A stretch of DNA of 64,000 bases from Kribbella sp. CA-293567. GTDB taxonomy: Bacteria > Actinomycetota > Actinomycetes > Propionibacteriales > Kribbellaceae. Location: contig NZ_CP114065.1 of NCBI RefSeq assembly GCF_027627575.1, positions 4,278,001 to 4,342,000 on the forward strand, in the 5' to 3' direction. Below, piece after piece: positions 16,857 to 26,313 of the stretch. The position numbers and the translations under genes are program-made. The first letter of the stretch is position 1. Each line of letters starts with the position of its first letter. The notes under the pieces are model-generated. The model searched no databases, was not told the origin of the DNA, and saw nothing but the letters and a program-made list of their open reading frames with translations.

Positions 16857-17276
16857 ATGACAGAGAGCACCAGGCAGTACGCGGTACAGAAGTCCGACCA
16901 GGAGTGGCGTGCCGAGTTGTCGCCGGCGGAGTTCCAGGTGCTTCGCAAGGCCGGGACCGAGCGGCCGTTCACCGGTGAGTACACCGACACCAAGACGATC
17001 GGCGTGTACCAGTGCCGGGCGTGTGACGCGGAGCTGTTCCGCAGTGAGACCAAGTTCGACTCGCACTGCGGCTGGCCGTCGTTCTTCGCCCCGCTGGCCG
17101 AGGACCGGGTGGAGTACATCGAGGACCACGACCTCGGCATGAAGCGCGTCGAGGTCCGCTGCGCCAACTGCGGCTCCCACCTCGGCCACGTCTTCGAGGG
17201 TGAGGGCTACGGCACCCCCACCGACCTGCGCTACTGCATCAACTCGGTCAGCCTGAAGCTGACGCCCGCGGAGTAG
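16857..17276 (+). CDS. msrB: Peptide-methionine (R)-S-oxide reductase
   Basis: A 139-residue MsrB, which reduces the R form of methionine sulfoxide. Zinc Cys pairs are CRACD and CANCG, the core is SHLGHVFEGEG, and the catalytic Cys is in RYCINSVSL. The length is typical of a single-domain cytoplasmic form. Confidence 0.96.
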   Translation: MTESTRQYAVQKSDQEWRAELSPAEFQVLRKAGTERPFTGEYTDTKTIGVYQCRACDAELFRSETKFDSHCGWPSFFAPLAEDRVEYIEDHDLGMKRVEVRCANCGSHLGHVFEGEGYGTPTDLRYCINSVSLKLTPAE

Positions 17277-17314
17277 CCCGCCGGCCCGGTCCTCGTCGCC
17301 CCGGTCCGCATCGC

Positions 17315-17698
17315 TCAGACCGGAGTGGCGAGGGCTACCGGGTTGTTGTCGGGGTCGGTGACGTAGGCCTGGCGTTCACCCCAGGGCATGGTGGCCGGCT
17401 CCTGCAGGACCGGGTGGCCGGCCGCCCGGAAGGCCTCCACGGTGGCTTCGACCGAGTCGACGTAGACGAAGAGCTCGAAGCGTGCCGCCGTACCGACGTT
17501 GATGCCCAGCTGGGCTTCCGGCCAGCTGGAGTCGGCGATCCCGAGGGATGACTCGCCGCGTTCCAGGCCGACGTAGTGCGGGTCGCCCTCCATCGGGAAC
17601 TGGTAGCGCGACTCGTAACCGAGCAGGGCGTAGAACTCCAGCGACCGGCGCACGTCGGAGACGTACAGGACCGGGAAGGCCTTGCGCTCGGTGGTCAC
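17315..17698 (-). CDS. VOC-superfamily (glyoxalase/bleomycin-resistance fold) protein
   Basis: A 127-residue protein of the VOC fold with paired beta-alpha-beta-beta-beta units: [22 protein letters not shown] at the start and [17 protein letters not shown] at the end. The substrate is not predictable. Its GTG start overlaps the hemQ stop (GTGA), so it is the last gene of the haem operon. A role in haem synthesis is not implied by family. Confidence 0.85.
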   Translation of the reverse strand: MTTERKAFPVLYVSDVRRSLEFYALLGYESRYQFPMEGDPHYVGLERGESSLGIADSSWPEAQLGINVGTAARFELFVYVDSVEATVEAFRAAGHPVLQEPATMPWGERQAYVTDPDNNPVALATPV

Positions 17699-18396
17699 GC
17701 CAGGTTCGCGATCAGGTCACTCAGCTCGGCCCGTTTGCCGGTGTAGAACGGGACCTCCTCACGCACGTGCCGTCGGGCGGTCGACGCGCGCAGGTCGCGC
17801 ATCAGGTCGACCATCCGGTGCAGCTCGTCGGCCTCGAAGGCCAGCATCCACTCGTAGTCGCCGAGCGCGAACGACGCGACCGTGTTCGCCCGGACGTCGG
17901 GGTAGCCGCGGGCCATCTTGCCGTGCTCGGCGAGCATGAACCGGCGCTCCTCGTCAGGCAGCAGATACCACTCGTAGGACCGGACGAACGGGTAGACGCA
18001 CACGTAGGCGCGAGCTTCCTCGTCGGCCAGGAACGCCGGGATGTGGCTCTTGTTGAACTCCGCCGGGCGGTGCAGCGCGAGCTGCGACCAGACCGGTGCC
18101 AGGTGCCGGCCGAGCCGCGAGCGACGCAGTACGTGGTAGGCCTTCTGCAGCGCGTCGGACGTCGGCGCGTGCCACCAGACCAGGAAGTCGGCGTCGGCGC
18201 GGAAACCCTCCACGTCGTACCAGCCGCGGATCACCACGTCGTCATCGGCCGCGAGCTTGCCCAGCAGCTCGGAGAGCTCCGCGGCCAGCTCCTCACGCTC
18301 GACCTCACCGAGCGGCGTCTCCACCTTGAACACCGACCACATGGTGTAGCGGATCACATTGTTCAGCTCGCGCGCCTTCGGCTTCGTCTCGGTCAC
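17695..18396 (-). CDS. hemQ: Coproheme decarboxylase
   Basis: A 233-residue chlorite-dismutase-fold protein of the HemQ/ChdC type, which converts coproheme III to protoheme at the end of the coproporphyrin-dependent haem pathway of Gram-positive bacteria. The active-site Tyr lies in [13 protein letters not shown], and the proximal haem His in [12 protein letters not shown]. Chlorite dismutase itself uses a distal Arg, and the context (hemE-hemY upstream) clearly favours HemQ. It starts at GTG 18396. Confidence 0.94.
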   Translation of the reverse strand: MTETKPKARELNNVIRYTMWSVFKVETPLGEVEREELAAELSELLGKLAADDDVVIRGWYDVEGFRADADFLVWWHAPTSDALQKAYHVLRRSRLGRHLAPVWSQLALHRPAEFNKSHIPAFLADEEARAYVCVYPFVRSYEWYLLPDEERRFMLAEHGKMARGYPDVRANTVASFALGDYEWMLAFEADELHRMVDLMRDLRASTARRHVREEVPFYTGKRAELSDLIANLA

Positions 18397-18474
18397 CTTC
18401 CCATTGTCGCCAATGCGTCCACGGCGCCGTGCACCCGGGTTCGGCTTACGTGATCGCCGCCGTCATCAGCCTGA

Positions 18475-19896
18475 TCACGAGTCTGCAGACTTCGATGCCT
18501 GCAAGTGAGCCTGGACCTGGCCTGCTGCCTTCACAGCACTAGCAACGCAGGCGGCGATGCCGACGCCTCGGTAGGCCGCGCCGCAGACGGCTAGGCCGGG
18601 GTGGTCGGCTACTGCTGCCTCCACGCGGGCGATGCGGTCCAGGTGGCCGACGGCGTACTGCGGGAGTCCTCCGCCCCATCTGGTGACCAGTGAGGCGACT
18701 ACCGAGGTTTCGAGGCCTATCGCAGTGCGTAGGTCGGCCGCGGCGAGAGCTGTGAGTTCCTCGTCGGAGCGTTGGAGCACGTACTCCTCACCGAGCCGGC
18801 CAACAGAGCAGCGGAGTACTGCGAGGTCTCCCCCGGCGTCAGCGGACCACTGCCACTTGGCGTGCGAGTAGGTGGAGGCCTTGATCGTGCGGCCTTCCAC
18901 TGACGGCACCAGGAAGCCTGAGCCGGTGGCTGTCGTGGGCCAGTCCTCCTTGCGTACTGCGAGCGTGACGATCGCCATACTCGCGTACTGAATGGCAGAC
19001 AGCTCTGTGGCCGCCTGCGGCACCACTTCGGCCAGCATGCGGCCCGCCGGCGAGGCAGGCGCCGCCACGATGACAGCGTCCGCTTGCAGCAGCGTCGGGG
19101 CCGGCACTGGGCCCGTCTCCAATTCATAGCCGCCCGCAGTACGCCGGATGCGCCGTACGGTCGCACTGCGGTGGATCTGCACCCCGCGACCCAACAGGTC
19201 GGCTTCCAGTGCAGTGATGAGCCGGTTGATCCCACCCTTGATCCCGGCGAACACCGGGTCGCCGGACGCGTTGCGGCGCTGGCTTGCTTCACGCAGCTCA
19301 GTTGTTGCCGCCAGCAAGCTGGGCGCGGTCCGCAGCTTGGCATAGAGATCCGGTACTGCGGCCGCGAGCGAGATCTCCTCCGCCCGACCGGCATAGACCC
19401 CACCGAGCAACGGGTCGACGAGCTTGTCCGACACGGCGGTGCCCATCCGCTCAGCGACGAACCGTCCGATCGCCACATCCTCGGTCAGCTCGGGCGCCTT
19501 CAGCTCAGGCTCGCGCGCCACCGCGGCGGCGCCGTCCTCCCCCAGTACGTCGATCGTCGCGGCAGCCTCCGCCGGCACCCCCATCACCGTCGGCGGAATC
19601 GACCGGATCCGATCACCGATCCACAGCCCGGCCTGCAGGGTCGCCGGGTGCACGACGTCGTCACCCAGTCCGACCGAGCGGATCAACTCCACGGCCTCTG
19701 GCCGGCGAGCCAGCACGGACTCGGCCCCGAGGTCGACCGGGATGCCTTCCAGCTCCGCGCCCGCCAGCTTGCCGCCCAGCCGTGGCGACGATTCCAGCAC
19801 GGTGATCCTCGGCGGATTGGGGCCGCTCGCCAGCGCGTGCGCCGCGGCCAGTCCACTGATCCCGCCACCTACGACTACTACAGACTTACGCTCCAC
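18475..19896 (-). CDS. hemY: Coproporphyrinogen III oxidase (HemY/CgoX type)
   Basis: A 473-residue FAD-dependent oxidase with the N-terminal dinucleotide motif VVVVGGGISGLAAAHALA, the ESSPRLGGKL segment, and the C-terminal FAD motif GLAVCGAAYRGVGIAACV. In actinobacteria with HemQ this enzyme oxidises coproporphyrinogen III. It lies between hemE and hemQ on one strand, with gaps of 48 and 78 bases. Codon use is looser than in its neighbours, with several ATA, AGA, GTA and TCA codons. GTG 19896 is preceded by a weak GGGG. Confidence 0.93.
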   Translation of the reverse strand: MERKSVVVVGGGISGLAAAHALASGPNPPRITVLESSPRLGGKLAGAELEGIPVDLGAESVLARRPEAVELIRSVGLGDDVVHPATLQAGLWIGDRIRSIPPTVMGVPAEAAATIDVLGEDGAAAVAREPELKAPELTEDVAIGRFVAERMGTAVSDKLVDPLLGGVYAGRAEEISLAAAVPDLYAKLRTAPSLLAATTELREASQRRNASGDPVFAGIKGGINRLITALEADLLGRGVQIHRSATVRRIRRTAGGYELETGPVPAPTLLQADAVIVAAPASPAGRMLAEVVPQAATELSAIQYASMAIVTLAVRKEDWPTTATGSGFLVPSVEGRTIKASTYSHAKWQWSADAGGDLAVLRCSVGRLGEEYVLQRSDEELTALAAADLRTAIGLETSVVASLVTRWGGGLPQYAVGHLDRIARVEAAVADHPGLAVCGAAYRGVGIAACVASAVKAAGQVQAHLQASKSADS

Positions 19897-19944
19897 AGCC
19901 CCATGAGATCAGACCGTCGCAGGCCGGCCGTAGGTGAGGCGCTC

Positions 19945-21042
19945 TCAGGCCCGCTTGGACTTCTGCTGAACCGCCTTCACGATCCTGTCCAGTACGTCGG
20001 GGTCGGTGGTCGGCGGGACGCCGTGGCCGAGGTTGAAGATGTGCCCGGGGGCCGCCTTGCCCTCCGCCAGAATGCGGTCGAGCTGAGGCTCGATGGCGTC
20101 CCAGCCGGCCACCAGCAGGGCCGGATCGAGGTTGCCCTGGACCGGCTTCGGCGCACCGCTCGCCGCGGTGATCCGGCGGACCGCCTCGTCCAGCGGCACC
20201 CGCCAGTCGACCCCGACGACATCCGCGCCGGCCTCGCTCATCAGGCCGAGCAGTTCACCGGTGTTCACGCCGAAGTGCAGCCGCGGTACGCCGTACTGCG
20301 CGAGCGCGTCGAACACCTTCGCCGAGTGCGGCTGCACGAACTCCGCGTAGTCGCGCGCCGACAGCCCACCGGCCCACGAGTCGAACAGCTGGATCGCCGA
20401 GGCACCCGCCTCGATCTGCACCGACAGGTAGGCGATCGCCACGTCGGCCAGCCGGTCGGCGAGGGCGTGCCACAGCTTCGGGTCGCCGTGCATCAGCGCC
20501 TTGGTCTTCGCGTGGTCCTTGCTCGGCCCGCCCTCGACCAGGTACGACGCGACGGTGAACGGCGCCCCCGCGAACCCGATCAACGGGGTCCCGCCGAGCC
20601 GCTTGACCAGTTCCTGCACCGACTCGGTGATGTAGGAGACATCGGCCGGCGTCACCGGGCGGACCGCTTCGAGGTCCGCCGTCGACTTCACCGGGGACGC
20701 GACGACCGGGCCGACGCCGGGCTGGATCTCCAGATCCACGCCCACCGCCTTGAGCGGCAGGACGATGTCGGAGAAGAAGATCGCCGCGTCGACGCCGTAA
20801 CGGCGTACCGGCTGCAGCGTTATCTCCACGACGAGGTCGGGCCGCATACAGGACTCGAGCATCGTGGTGCCTTCGCGGATCGCCCGGTACTCCGGCAGCG
20901 AGCGACCCGCCTGGCGCATGAACCAGACAGGCGTGTGCGGGACCGGCTCACCACGGGCGGCCCGCAGGAAGGCGGACTGCGCGGCAGCCGGCGAAGGCTG
21001 CGAGTGAGTATCGGTGGCGGTCGAAGGCGAGGGTTGGGTCAC
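19945..21042 (-). CDS. hemE: Uroporphyrinogen decarboxylase
   Basis: A decarboxylase of about 365 residues that turns uroporphyrinogen III into coproporphyrinogen III. It carries the signature [16 protein letters not shown], the catalytic Asp region [13 protein letters not shown], and the C-terminal ILNLGHG-like FNLGHGVPP. Several in-frame GTG starts exist; I use 21042 (MTQPSPS), because the extension to 21081 has no family similarity. It is the first gene of the haem cluster and is divergent from the DUF3000 gene. Confidence 0.95.
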   Translation of the reverse strand: MTQPSPSTATDTHSQPSPAAAQSAFLRAARGEPVPHTPVWFMRQAGRSLPEYRAIREGTTMLESCMRPDLVVEITLQPVRRYGVDAAIFFSDIVLPLKAVGVDLEIQPGVGPVVASPVKSTADLEAVRPVTPADVSYITESVQELVKRLGGTPLIGFAGAPFTVASYLVEGGPSKDHAKTKALMHGDPKLWHALADRLADVAIAYLSVQIEAGASAIQLFDSWAGGLSARDYAEFVQPHSAKVFDALAQYGVPRLHFGVNTGELLGLMSEAGADVVGVDWRVPLDEAVRRITAASGAPKPVQGNLDPALLVAGWDAIEPQLDRILAEGKAAPGHIFNLGHGVPPTTDPDVLDRIVKAVQQKSKRA

Positions 21043-21131
21043 GGGCACAGCACCGATGATCCCATGCCCGCGACCTGTCACCGGCGCGTCGTCACCGGCG
21101 TCGGTGAGTAATCAGTCGTAGGCTGCGAAGC

Positions 21132-21734
21132 ATGGGTGCCCGCAAGCAGGTCGACGCGCCACCCGCGGAGTTCGCCGAGGCCCTGACGCAGTTGCGTGAG
21201 GCCCGGTTCCGGCCCGAGGTGTTCGTCGAGGAGATGCCCGCCCCGCAGCGGATAGCACCGCACGCGGCGGCGGTCAGTGCCGATGTGACGGTCGATGGCG
21301 ACGATATCGCCACCGGCCGGCTGGTCGTCCTCTACGACCCGGCGGGGAACGACGCCTGGCAGTCGACCTTCCGTTGTGTCGCGTACGTCCGTGCCGCCGT
21401 CGAACCGGAGATGGTCACGGACGCGCTGCTCGGTGGCGTGGGCTGGACCTGGCTGATGGAGGCGCTGGCCGACCGCGGCGCCGAGTTCATCGCGCCGAGC
21501 GGTACCGTCACCAGAGTGGTGTCGGAGAGTTTCGGCGGGATGGCCGACGACGAGGCAACGGCGGAGATCGAGATCCGCGCGTCCTGGAGCCCGGTCCCGG
21601 GCCCGGACGGGATGGCCGATGTGAGTCACCACGCCGAGGCCTGGGGCGAGGTGCTCTGTACTGCGGCGGGGTTGCCGCCGGTTCCGCCGGGGGTGGTCGC
21701 GATGCCGACCCGGCGTGGTCAGCGGGGCAGATGA
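21132..21734 (+). CDS. DUF3000 domain protein
   Basis: A 200-residue actinobacterial protein of unknown function (PEVFVEEMPAPQRIAPHAAAVSADV, GWTWLMEALADRGAEF, EIEIRASWSP). There is no signal peptide or membrane segment. Its stop overlaps the start of the RNase D gene (ATGA). This DUF3000-rnd pairing recurs in actinobacteria and hints at an RNA-related role, which is inference only. Confidence 0.9.
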   Translation: MGARKQVDAPPAEFAEALTQLREARFRPEVFVEEMPAPQRIAPHAAAVSADVTVDGDDIATGRLVVLYDPAGNDAWQSTFRCVAYVRAAVEPEMVTDALLGGVGWTWLMEALADRGAEFIAPSGTVTRVVSESFGGMADDEATAEIEIRASWSPVPGPDGMADVSHHAEAWGEVLCTAAGLPPVPPGVVAMPTRRGQRGR

Positions 21735-23023
21735 GCCCGGCCGAGACCCAGCAGCAGCCGCCCGTCCCGGAAGATCCGGCCGAAGACCTGCCTCTGCTCG
21801 AACTGCGGGACGGGCTGTCGGAAGTCATCGACACCGACCCGGCGCTGGCCGAGGTGGTCGAGGCCTTCCGGTCCGGCACCGGCCCGGTCGCCGTCGATGC
21901 CGAACGGGCGTCCGGCTACCGCTACTCACACCGCGCGTACCTGGTCCAGCTCCGCCGCGAGGGATCCGGCTCGGCGCTGGTCGACCCGATCCCGTTCGGT
22001 GACCTGTCCTCGCTCGGCGACGCGATCATCGACGCCGAGTGGATCATCCACGCCGCCAACCAGGACCTGGCCTGCCTGGCCGAGGTCGGGATGGTGCCGC
22101 GCACGGTCTTCGACACCGAACTGGCCGGCCGGCTGCTCGGCTACCCGAAGGTCGGCCTGGCCTCGCTGGTCAGCGAGGTGCTCGGCTTCAAGATGCGCAA
22201 GGAGCACTCGGCCGCCGACTGGTCGACCCGTCCGTTGCCGGGTCCGTGGCTGATCTACGCCGCGCTCGACGTCGAGATGCTGATCGAACTACGCGACGCG
22301 ATCGAGGCCGAGCTGCGCCGCGAGGGCAAGTGGGAATGGGCCCAGCAGGAGTTCACCGCGATCCTCAACGCGCCTCCCCGCGAGCCGAAGCCGGACCCGT
22401 GGCGGCGTACGTCGGGCATGCACCGGGTCCGCAACCGGCGCAGTCTCGCCGTGGTCCGGGCGTTGTGGGAGGCCCGCGACCAGATCGCGGCGTCCGCCGA
22501 TATCTCCCCCGGCCGCATCCTCCCGGACGCGGCCATCGTCGAGGCGGCCGCGGCGATGCCGGTCGACCGTGACACGTTGCAGCGGCTGACGGCCTTCAAG
22601 GGCCGCGGCGCGCACCGTCACATGCGCACCTGGTGGGAGGCGATCGAGCACGCTCGCCGCCTGCCCGACAGCGAACTGCCGAAACAAGGCCCCCGGTACG
22701 ACGGCCCGCCGCCGGCCCGCGCCTGGGCGGATCGCGATCCCGACGCGGCTGCCCGCCTGTCGGCCGCGCGCTCGGCGGTCAGCGAGATCGCCGAGGCCCA
22801 CCGTCTGCCGACCGAGAACCTGCTCTCTCCGGACACCATCCGCCGGCTCGCCTGGACTCCCCCGGCCGCCTCGGACCTGGCCGCGGTCACGACGTTCCTG
22901 CGCGAGCACAACGCCCGCGAGTGGCAGATCGGCCTGACCGCCGAGATCCTCACCGATGCCATCGCCACGGAGGCGGCAGCTGCCGTCCCGCTCGAAGACA
23001 CGGACGAGCTCACCGCCGAGTAG
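21731..23023 (+). CDS. rnd: Ribonuclease D-like 3'-5' exonuclease with HRDC domain
   Basis: A 430-residue protein starting at the ATG coupled to the DUF3000 stop. The DEDD exonuclease domain (about 45-215) has VDAERASGYRYS (first Asp-x-Glu), AANQDLACL (second Asp) and the C-terminal YAALDVEML motif. An HRDC helical domain follows (RNRRSLAVVRALWEARDQIA), then a helical tail specific to actinobacterial forms. Expected role: trimming of tRNA or other stable RNA 3' ends in the cytoplasm. Confidence 0.93.
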   Translation: MSPAETQQQPPVPEDPAEDLPLLELRDGLSEVIDTDPALAEVVEAFRSGTGPVAVDAERASGYRYSHRAYLVQLRREGSGSALVDPIPFGDLSSLGDAIIDAEWIIHAANQDLACLAEVGMVPRTVFDTELAGRLLGYPKVGLASLVSEVLGFKMRKEHSAADWSTRPLPGPWLIYAALDVEMLIELRDAIEAELRREGKWEWAQQEFTAILNAPPREPKPDPWRRTSGMHRVRNRRSLAVVRALWEARDQIAASADISPGRILPDAAIVEAAAAMPVDRDTLQRLTAFKGRGAHRHMRTWWEAIEHARRLPDSELPKQGPRYDGPPPARAWADRDPDAAARLSAARSAVSEIAEAHRLPTENLLSPDTIRRLAWTPPAASDLAAVTTFLREHNAREWQIGLTAEILTDAIATEAAAAVPLEDTDELTAE

Positions 23024-23031
23024 CAGGCTTC

Positions 23032-23057
23032 CGTACCGGTAGCGCGCTACCGGTACG
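23032..23057. terminator. Perfect 26-base palindrome between convergent genes
   Basis: Two 13-base arms (CGTACCGGTAGCG with its complement) meet without a spacer, 9 bases after the rnd stop and 25 bases from the gpx stop. It probably works as a bidirectional terminator; as an RNA the centre would open to a 4-base loop. Confidence 0.7.
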
Positions 23058-23081
23058 AAACCCGCCAGTGGCCGGTCGGCG

Positions 23082-23570
23082 TCAGGCCGGAAGCTGAGCC
23101 TCGATCGCGGCGACGACCTCGTCCGACTCAGGCAGCGTCCGGGTACGGAAGCGGCCGGCCACCGTTCCGTCGGGGCTGATCAGGAACTTCTCGAAGTTCC
23201 ACTGGACGTCGCCGGCATTGCCCTCGGCATCGGAGGCCGCAGTGAGCTCGGTGAACAGCGCGTGCCGGCTGTCGCCGTTGACATCCAGCTTGTCCAGCAT
23301 CGGGAACGTCACGCCGTACGTCATCGAGCAGAAGGTCGCGATCTCCTCGGAGGTGCCGGGCTCCTGATCACCGAACTGGTTGCAGGGCGCGCCGACCACG
23401 GTGAAGCCACGGTCCTGGTAGCGCTTCTGCAGATCCTCCAGACCCGCGTACTGCGGAGTCGAGCCGCACTTGGAGGCGACGTTGACCACCAGCACCGCCT
23501 TGCCCTTGTAGTCGGCCAGGGAGGTCTCCGCGCCGGTCAGGGTCCGCAGCGGGATGTCGTACAGGCTCAT
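23082..23570 (-). CDS. Glutathione peroxidase-family thiol peroxidase
   Basis: A 162-residue protein with peroxidatic Cys35 in NVASKCGSTPQYAGL, the conserved Gln (CNQFG), and Trp/Asn (QWNFEKFL). In actinobacteria, which lack glutathione, such enzymes usually use thioredoxin or mycothiol-linked donors. I chose ATG 23570 because GAGG lies six bases upstream and families begin MSLYDIPL. A TTG 12 bases further up overlaps the preceding stop and is the alternative. Last gene of a three-gene operon. Confidence 0.92.
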   Translation of the reverse strand: MSLYDIPLRTLTGAETSLADYKGKAVLVVNVASKCGSTPQYAGLEDLQKRYQDRGFTVVGAPCNQFGDQEPGTSEEIATFCSMTYGVTFPMLDKLDVNGDSRHALFTELTAASDAEGNAGDVQWNFEKFLISPDGTVAGRFRTRTLPESDEVVAAIEAQLPA

Positions 23571-23578
23571 GAAGGTCC

Positions 23579-24259
23579 TCAAGCGATCGGAAGGTGGTGG
23601 GCAAGGAACGTCTCGGTACGGCTCCAGGCGAGTGCTGACGACTCGGCATGGTGGAAGGCGGGCATCGGATTGTCGAAGGCGTGCCCGGCTCCGGGATAGC
23701 GATAGATCTCGTTCTCAGGTCCGTCGACGGCCGCCACGATCCGGTCGACGACCTCGCCCGGCAGGTAGTCGTCGGCGTCCCCGAAGTGGTGCAAGCTGAC
23801 CGCGTCGACCTTCGGGGCGAGGTTCAGCAGCTCGGGCAGCGCGGAGCCGTAGTAGCTCACCAGTACGTCGGCCGACGACTCGGCGGCCACGTTGAAGCCC
23901 AGACCGCCGCCGAAGCAGAACCCGACGATCCCGACTCCCAGTTCCCTGCTGCGCAGGTAGTCCAGCGCGGCGATCGAATCGGAGACGGCGGTGGGCCAGT
24001 CGAGCCGCTGCAGCAGCCCCATCGCCTGGTCGAGCAGGTCGGGCGCCGACTCGTTCAGCTCCGCGTCGTCCAGCCGCCAGTAGATCTCCGGCGCGACGAC
24101 GTGGTATCCCAGGCTCGCCAGCTCAAGGCCGCGCTGCTGGATGTAGTCGGAGACCCCGAAGATCTCCTGCAGCAACAGCAGCCCCAGCCCGGAGCCCCCG
24201 ACAGGTTCCCAGACATGCGTGGGCATCAGCCCCGAACCGGTATCAATCTCCAAGATCAC
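23579..24259 (-). CDS. Dienelactone hydrolase family protein
   Basis: A 226-residue alpha/beta hydrolase. The nucleophile is Cys in GIVGFCFGGGLGFN (dienelactone hydrolase type), with the Asp in HFGDADDYLPGE and the His in YPGAGHAFDNP completing the triad. It starts at GTG 24259, nine bases after the upstream gene. The natural substrate cannot be inferred; no aromatic-degradation genes are nearby. Confidence 0.9.
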   Translation of the reverse strand: MILEIDTGSGLMPTHVWEPVGGSGLGLLLLQEIFGVSDYIQQRGLELASLGYHVVAPEIYWRLDDAELNESAPDLLDQAMGLLQRLDWPTAVSDSIAALDYLRSRELGVGIVGFCFGGGLGFNVAAESSADVLVSYYGSALPELLNLAPKVDAVSLHHFGDADDYLPGEVVDRIVAAVDGPENEIYRYPGAGHAFDNPMPAFHHAESSALAWSRTETFLAHHLPIA

Positions 24260-24268
24260 TCTTGGAGC

Positions 24269-24937
24269 CTACTGCGCCCCCAGCGACTCCCGCCGGGACA
24301 CGGGCTCCGGCGCGGCAGCGGGGATCCACGCCTTGCACTCCGCGATCGCCGCGTTGAGCAAGTCGTAGAGCCGCTCGTCCGGATCGGACACGCAGGCCTG
24401 TGAGATTCCCTCCACGGCACACGAGACGGCCCGCGGCGCCGTACGGTGTGCGAAGTCCGGCGTACCGCGGTGTGGCCGGGCAGTGAAGGTCCGCGCCCAC
24501 TTGGCAGCCGCCGGTACTGCGTCCAGCGCCTCCTGGGCTTCAGGACGAAGGCTGTCGAGGGGACGGCCGTCCAGTGCCGCCAACTCTCGCTCGCCGACCA
24601 GCAGAGCCACGGCCAGGATGTACTGCCGCTCCTGCGACACCACTGGCAGCGCATGCTCGATACAAACCGCCGTCACCCGCGGTACGACGTGCGGGTCGTC
24701 CGGGGTCAGGCCGATCACCGAGGGGATGAGTGGCGCCAGCCGAGCCCGGCCGGCGTCCGTCGTGCAGTCGTTGACGTCGCGGGCCACTCCGGCCAGCAAC
24801 GGATGGGTGCAGGCCGGGTGATCCGACCACGGCTCCCCCGCCAGATAAGACGCGAACTCCATGAAGCAGGCGCCCTTCCGGGGATTGCGGTGTTTGCCCC
24901 GCGACAGGACCGGGACAGCAAGCTCGAAGTTTTTCAT
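24269..24937 (-). CDS. Conserved hypothetical protein
   Basis: A 222-residue soluble protein beginning MKNFELAVPVLSRGKH at ATG 24937, behind GGAG. It contains several Cys (ACFMEFASYLAGE, PACTHPLLAG, NDCTTDAGRARL, AVCIEHALP, ISQACVSDPDERLYDLL) and mostly helical character. I do not recognise the family, although the N-terminal block looks strongly conserved and has no signal peptide. It is the first gene of an operon with the dienelactone hydrolase and peroxidase genes. A longer in-frame start at 24994 has no good ribosome site. Confidence 0.7.
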   Translation of the reverse strand: MKNFELAVPVLSRGKHRNPRKGACFMEFASYLAGEPWSDHPACTHPLLAGVARDVNDCTTDAGRARLAPLIPSVIGLTPDDPHVVPRVTAVCIEHALPVVSQERQYILAVALLVGERELAALDGRPLDSLRPEAQEALDAVPAAAKWARTFTARPHRGTPDFAHRTAPRAVSCAVEGISQACVSDPDERLYDLLNAAIAECKAWIPAAAPEPVSRRESLGAQ

Positions 24938-25038
24938 TGCGGCTCCAGAGACGCTCCTGGTTCCAGAATGCGCCGGATCGCCGCCCGATGCCACTGGTCG
25001 TGGCAGTCGGCTGTGAGCAGTGGCACAAGCGTGGCGGG

Positions 25039-25068
25039 TTGGGCGGATGTGTTACCGACCGGTAGCAT
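25039..25068 (+). promoter_or_regulatory. Putative promoter and operator of the beta-oxidation operon
   Basis: TTGGGC (25039) and TAGCAT (25063) are 18 bases apart, in the positions of -35 and -10 boxes, 40 bases before the thiolase start. A small palindrome TACC-GACC-GGTA (25053-25064) fills the spacer and overlaps the -10 box, as expected for a repressor site of the TetR type. Inference from position only. Confidence 0.4.
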
Positions 25069-25107
25069 CGTTCCTGCTCCCACTCCTGAAGCACAGAGGA
25101 GGGCCTC

Positions 25108-26313
25108 GTGCCCCGTGAGATCCGCGATGTCGTGTTCGTCGACGGCGTTCGCACCCCGTTCGGAAACGGCAAGGCCACCGGCCTGTACGCCGAGACGCGC
25201 GCCGACGACCTGGTGATCAAGTGCATCCGGGAAATTCTCCGGCGCAACCCGTCGCTGCCGCCGGAGAAGGTGGAAGAGGTCGCGATCGCGGCCACCACCC
25301 AGATCGGTGACCAGGGCCTGACCATCGGCCGGACCGCCGCTCTGCTGGCCGGTCTGCCGAACACCACGCCGGGCTACTCCGTCGACCGGATGTGCGCGGG
25401 GGCTCTGACGGCGGTGACCACCCTCGCGTCCGGGATCGCCTTCGGCGCGCAGGACGTGGTGATCGCCGGCGGCGTCGAGCACATGGGCCGGCACCCGATG
25501 GGCGAGGGCGTCGACCCGAACCCGCGGATCATCTCCGAGAAGCTGGTCGACACCAGCGCGCTGGTGATGGGCTCCACCGCCGAGAACCTGCACGACCGGT
25601 TCCCCTCGATCACCAAGGCGCGCACCGACGCCTACGCGGTCGCCTCCCAGGAGCGCGCCGCCAAGGCGTACGCGAACAACCTGATCCAGCCGGACCTGGT
25701 GCCGATCGCGATCCGCTCGGCCGAGCACGGCTGGGGTCTGGCGACCGCCGACGAGCCGATGCGGCCGGGCACCACGCTGGAGGACCTGGCCAAGCTGAAG
25801 ACCCCGTTCCGGCCGCACGGCCGGGTCACGGCGGGCAACGCGGCCGGGATCAACGACGGCGCCACCGCGGCCCTGCTCACCTCGGCCGAGGCCGCTGAGG
25901 AGCTCGGTCTGACGCCGAAGATGAAGCTGGTCTCCTACGGCTTCGTCGGGGTCGAGCCCGAGGTGATGGGCTTCGGACCGGTGCCGGCCACCGAGAAGGC
26001 CCTGAAGCTGGCCGGCCTGACCATCGACGACATCCAGGCCTTCGAGGTCAACGAGGCGTTCGCCGTCCAGGTGCTCGCCTTCCTGGAGCACTACGGCATC
26101 GCCGACGACGACCCCCGCGTCAACCCGTACGGCGGCGCGATCGCCTACGGCCACCCGCTGGCCTCGTCCGGCATCCGGCTGATGACCCAGCTGGCCAAGC
26201 AGTTCGAGCTGCGGCCCGAGGTGCGCTACGGCCTGACCACCATGTGCGTCGGCCTCGGCATGGGTGGAACGGTCATCTGGGAGAACCCGAACTTCGAGGG
26301 GAACAAGGCATGA
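25108..26313 (+). CDS. fadA: Acetyl-CoA acyltransferase (thiolase)
   Basis: A 401-residue degradative thiolase that cleaves 3-ketoacyl-CoA in fatty acid beta-oxidation. The acylated Cys is in SVDRMCAGAL (about residue 95), with the active His in GGAIAYGHPLASSG and the second Cys in TTMCVGLGMGG. It starts at GTG 25108 behind GAGGAGG. It is coupled to the next gene by an ATGA overlap, so the two subunits of the beta-oxidation complex are made together. Confidence 0.95.
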   Translation: MPREIRDVVFVDGVRTPFGNGKATGLYAETRADDLVIKCIREILRRNPSLPPEKVEEVAIAATTQIGDQGLTIGRTAALLAGLPNTTPGYSVDRMCAGALTAVTTLASGIAFGAQDVVIAGGVEHMGRHPMGEGVDPNPRIISEKLVDTSALVMGSTAENLHDRFPSITKARTDAYAVASQERAAKAYANNLIQPDLVPIAIRSAEHGWGLATADEPMRPGTTLEDLAKLKTPFRPHGRVTAGNAAGINDGATAALLTSAEAAEELGLTPKMKLVSYGFVGVEPEVMGFGPVPATEKALKLAGLTIDDIQAFEVNEAFAVQVLAFLEHYGIADDDPRVNPYGGAIAYGHPLASSGIRLMTQLAKQFELRPEVRYGLTTMCVGLGMGGTVIWENPNFEGNKA

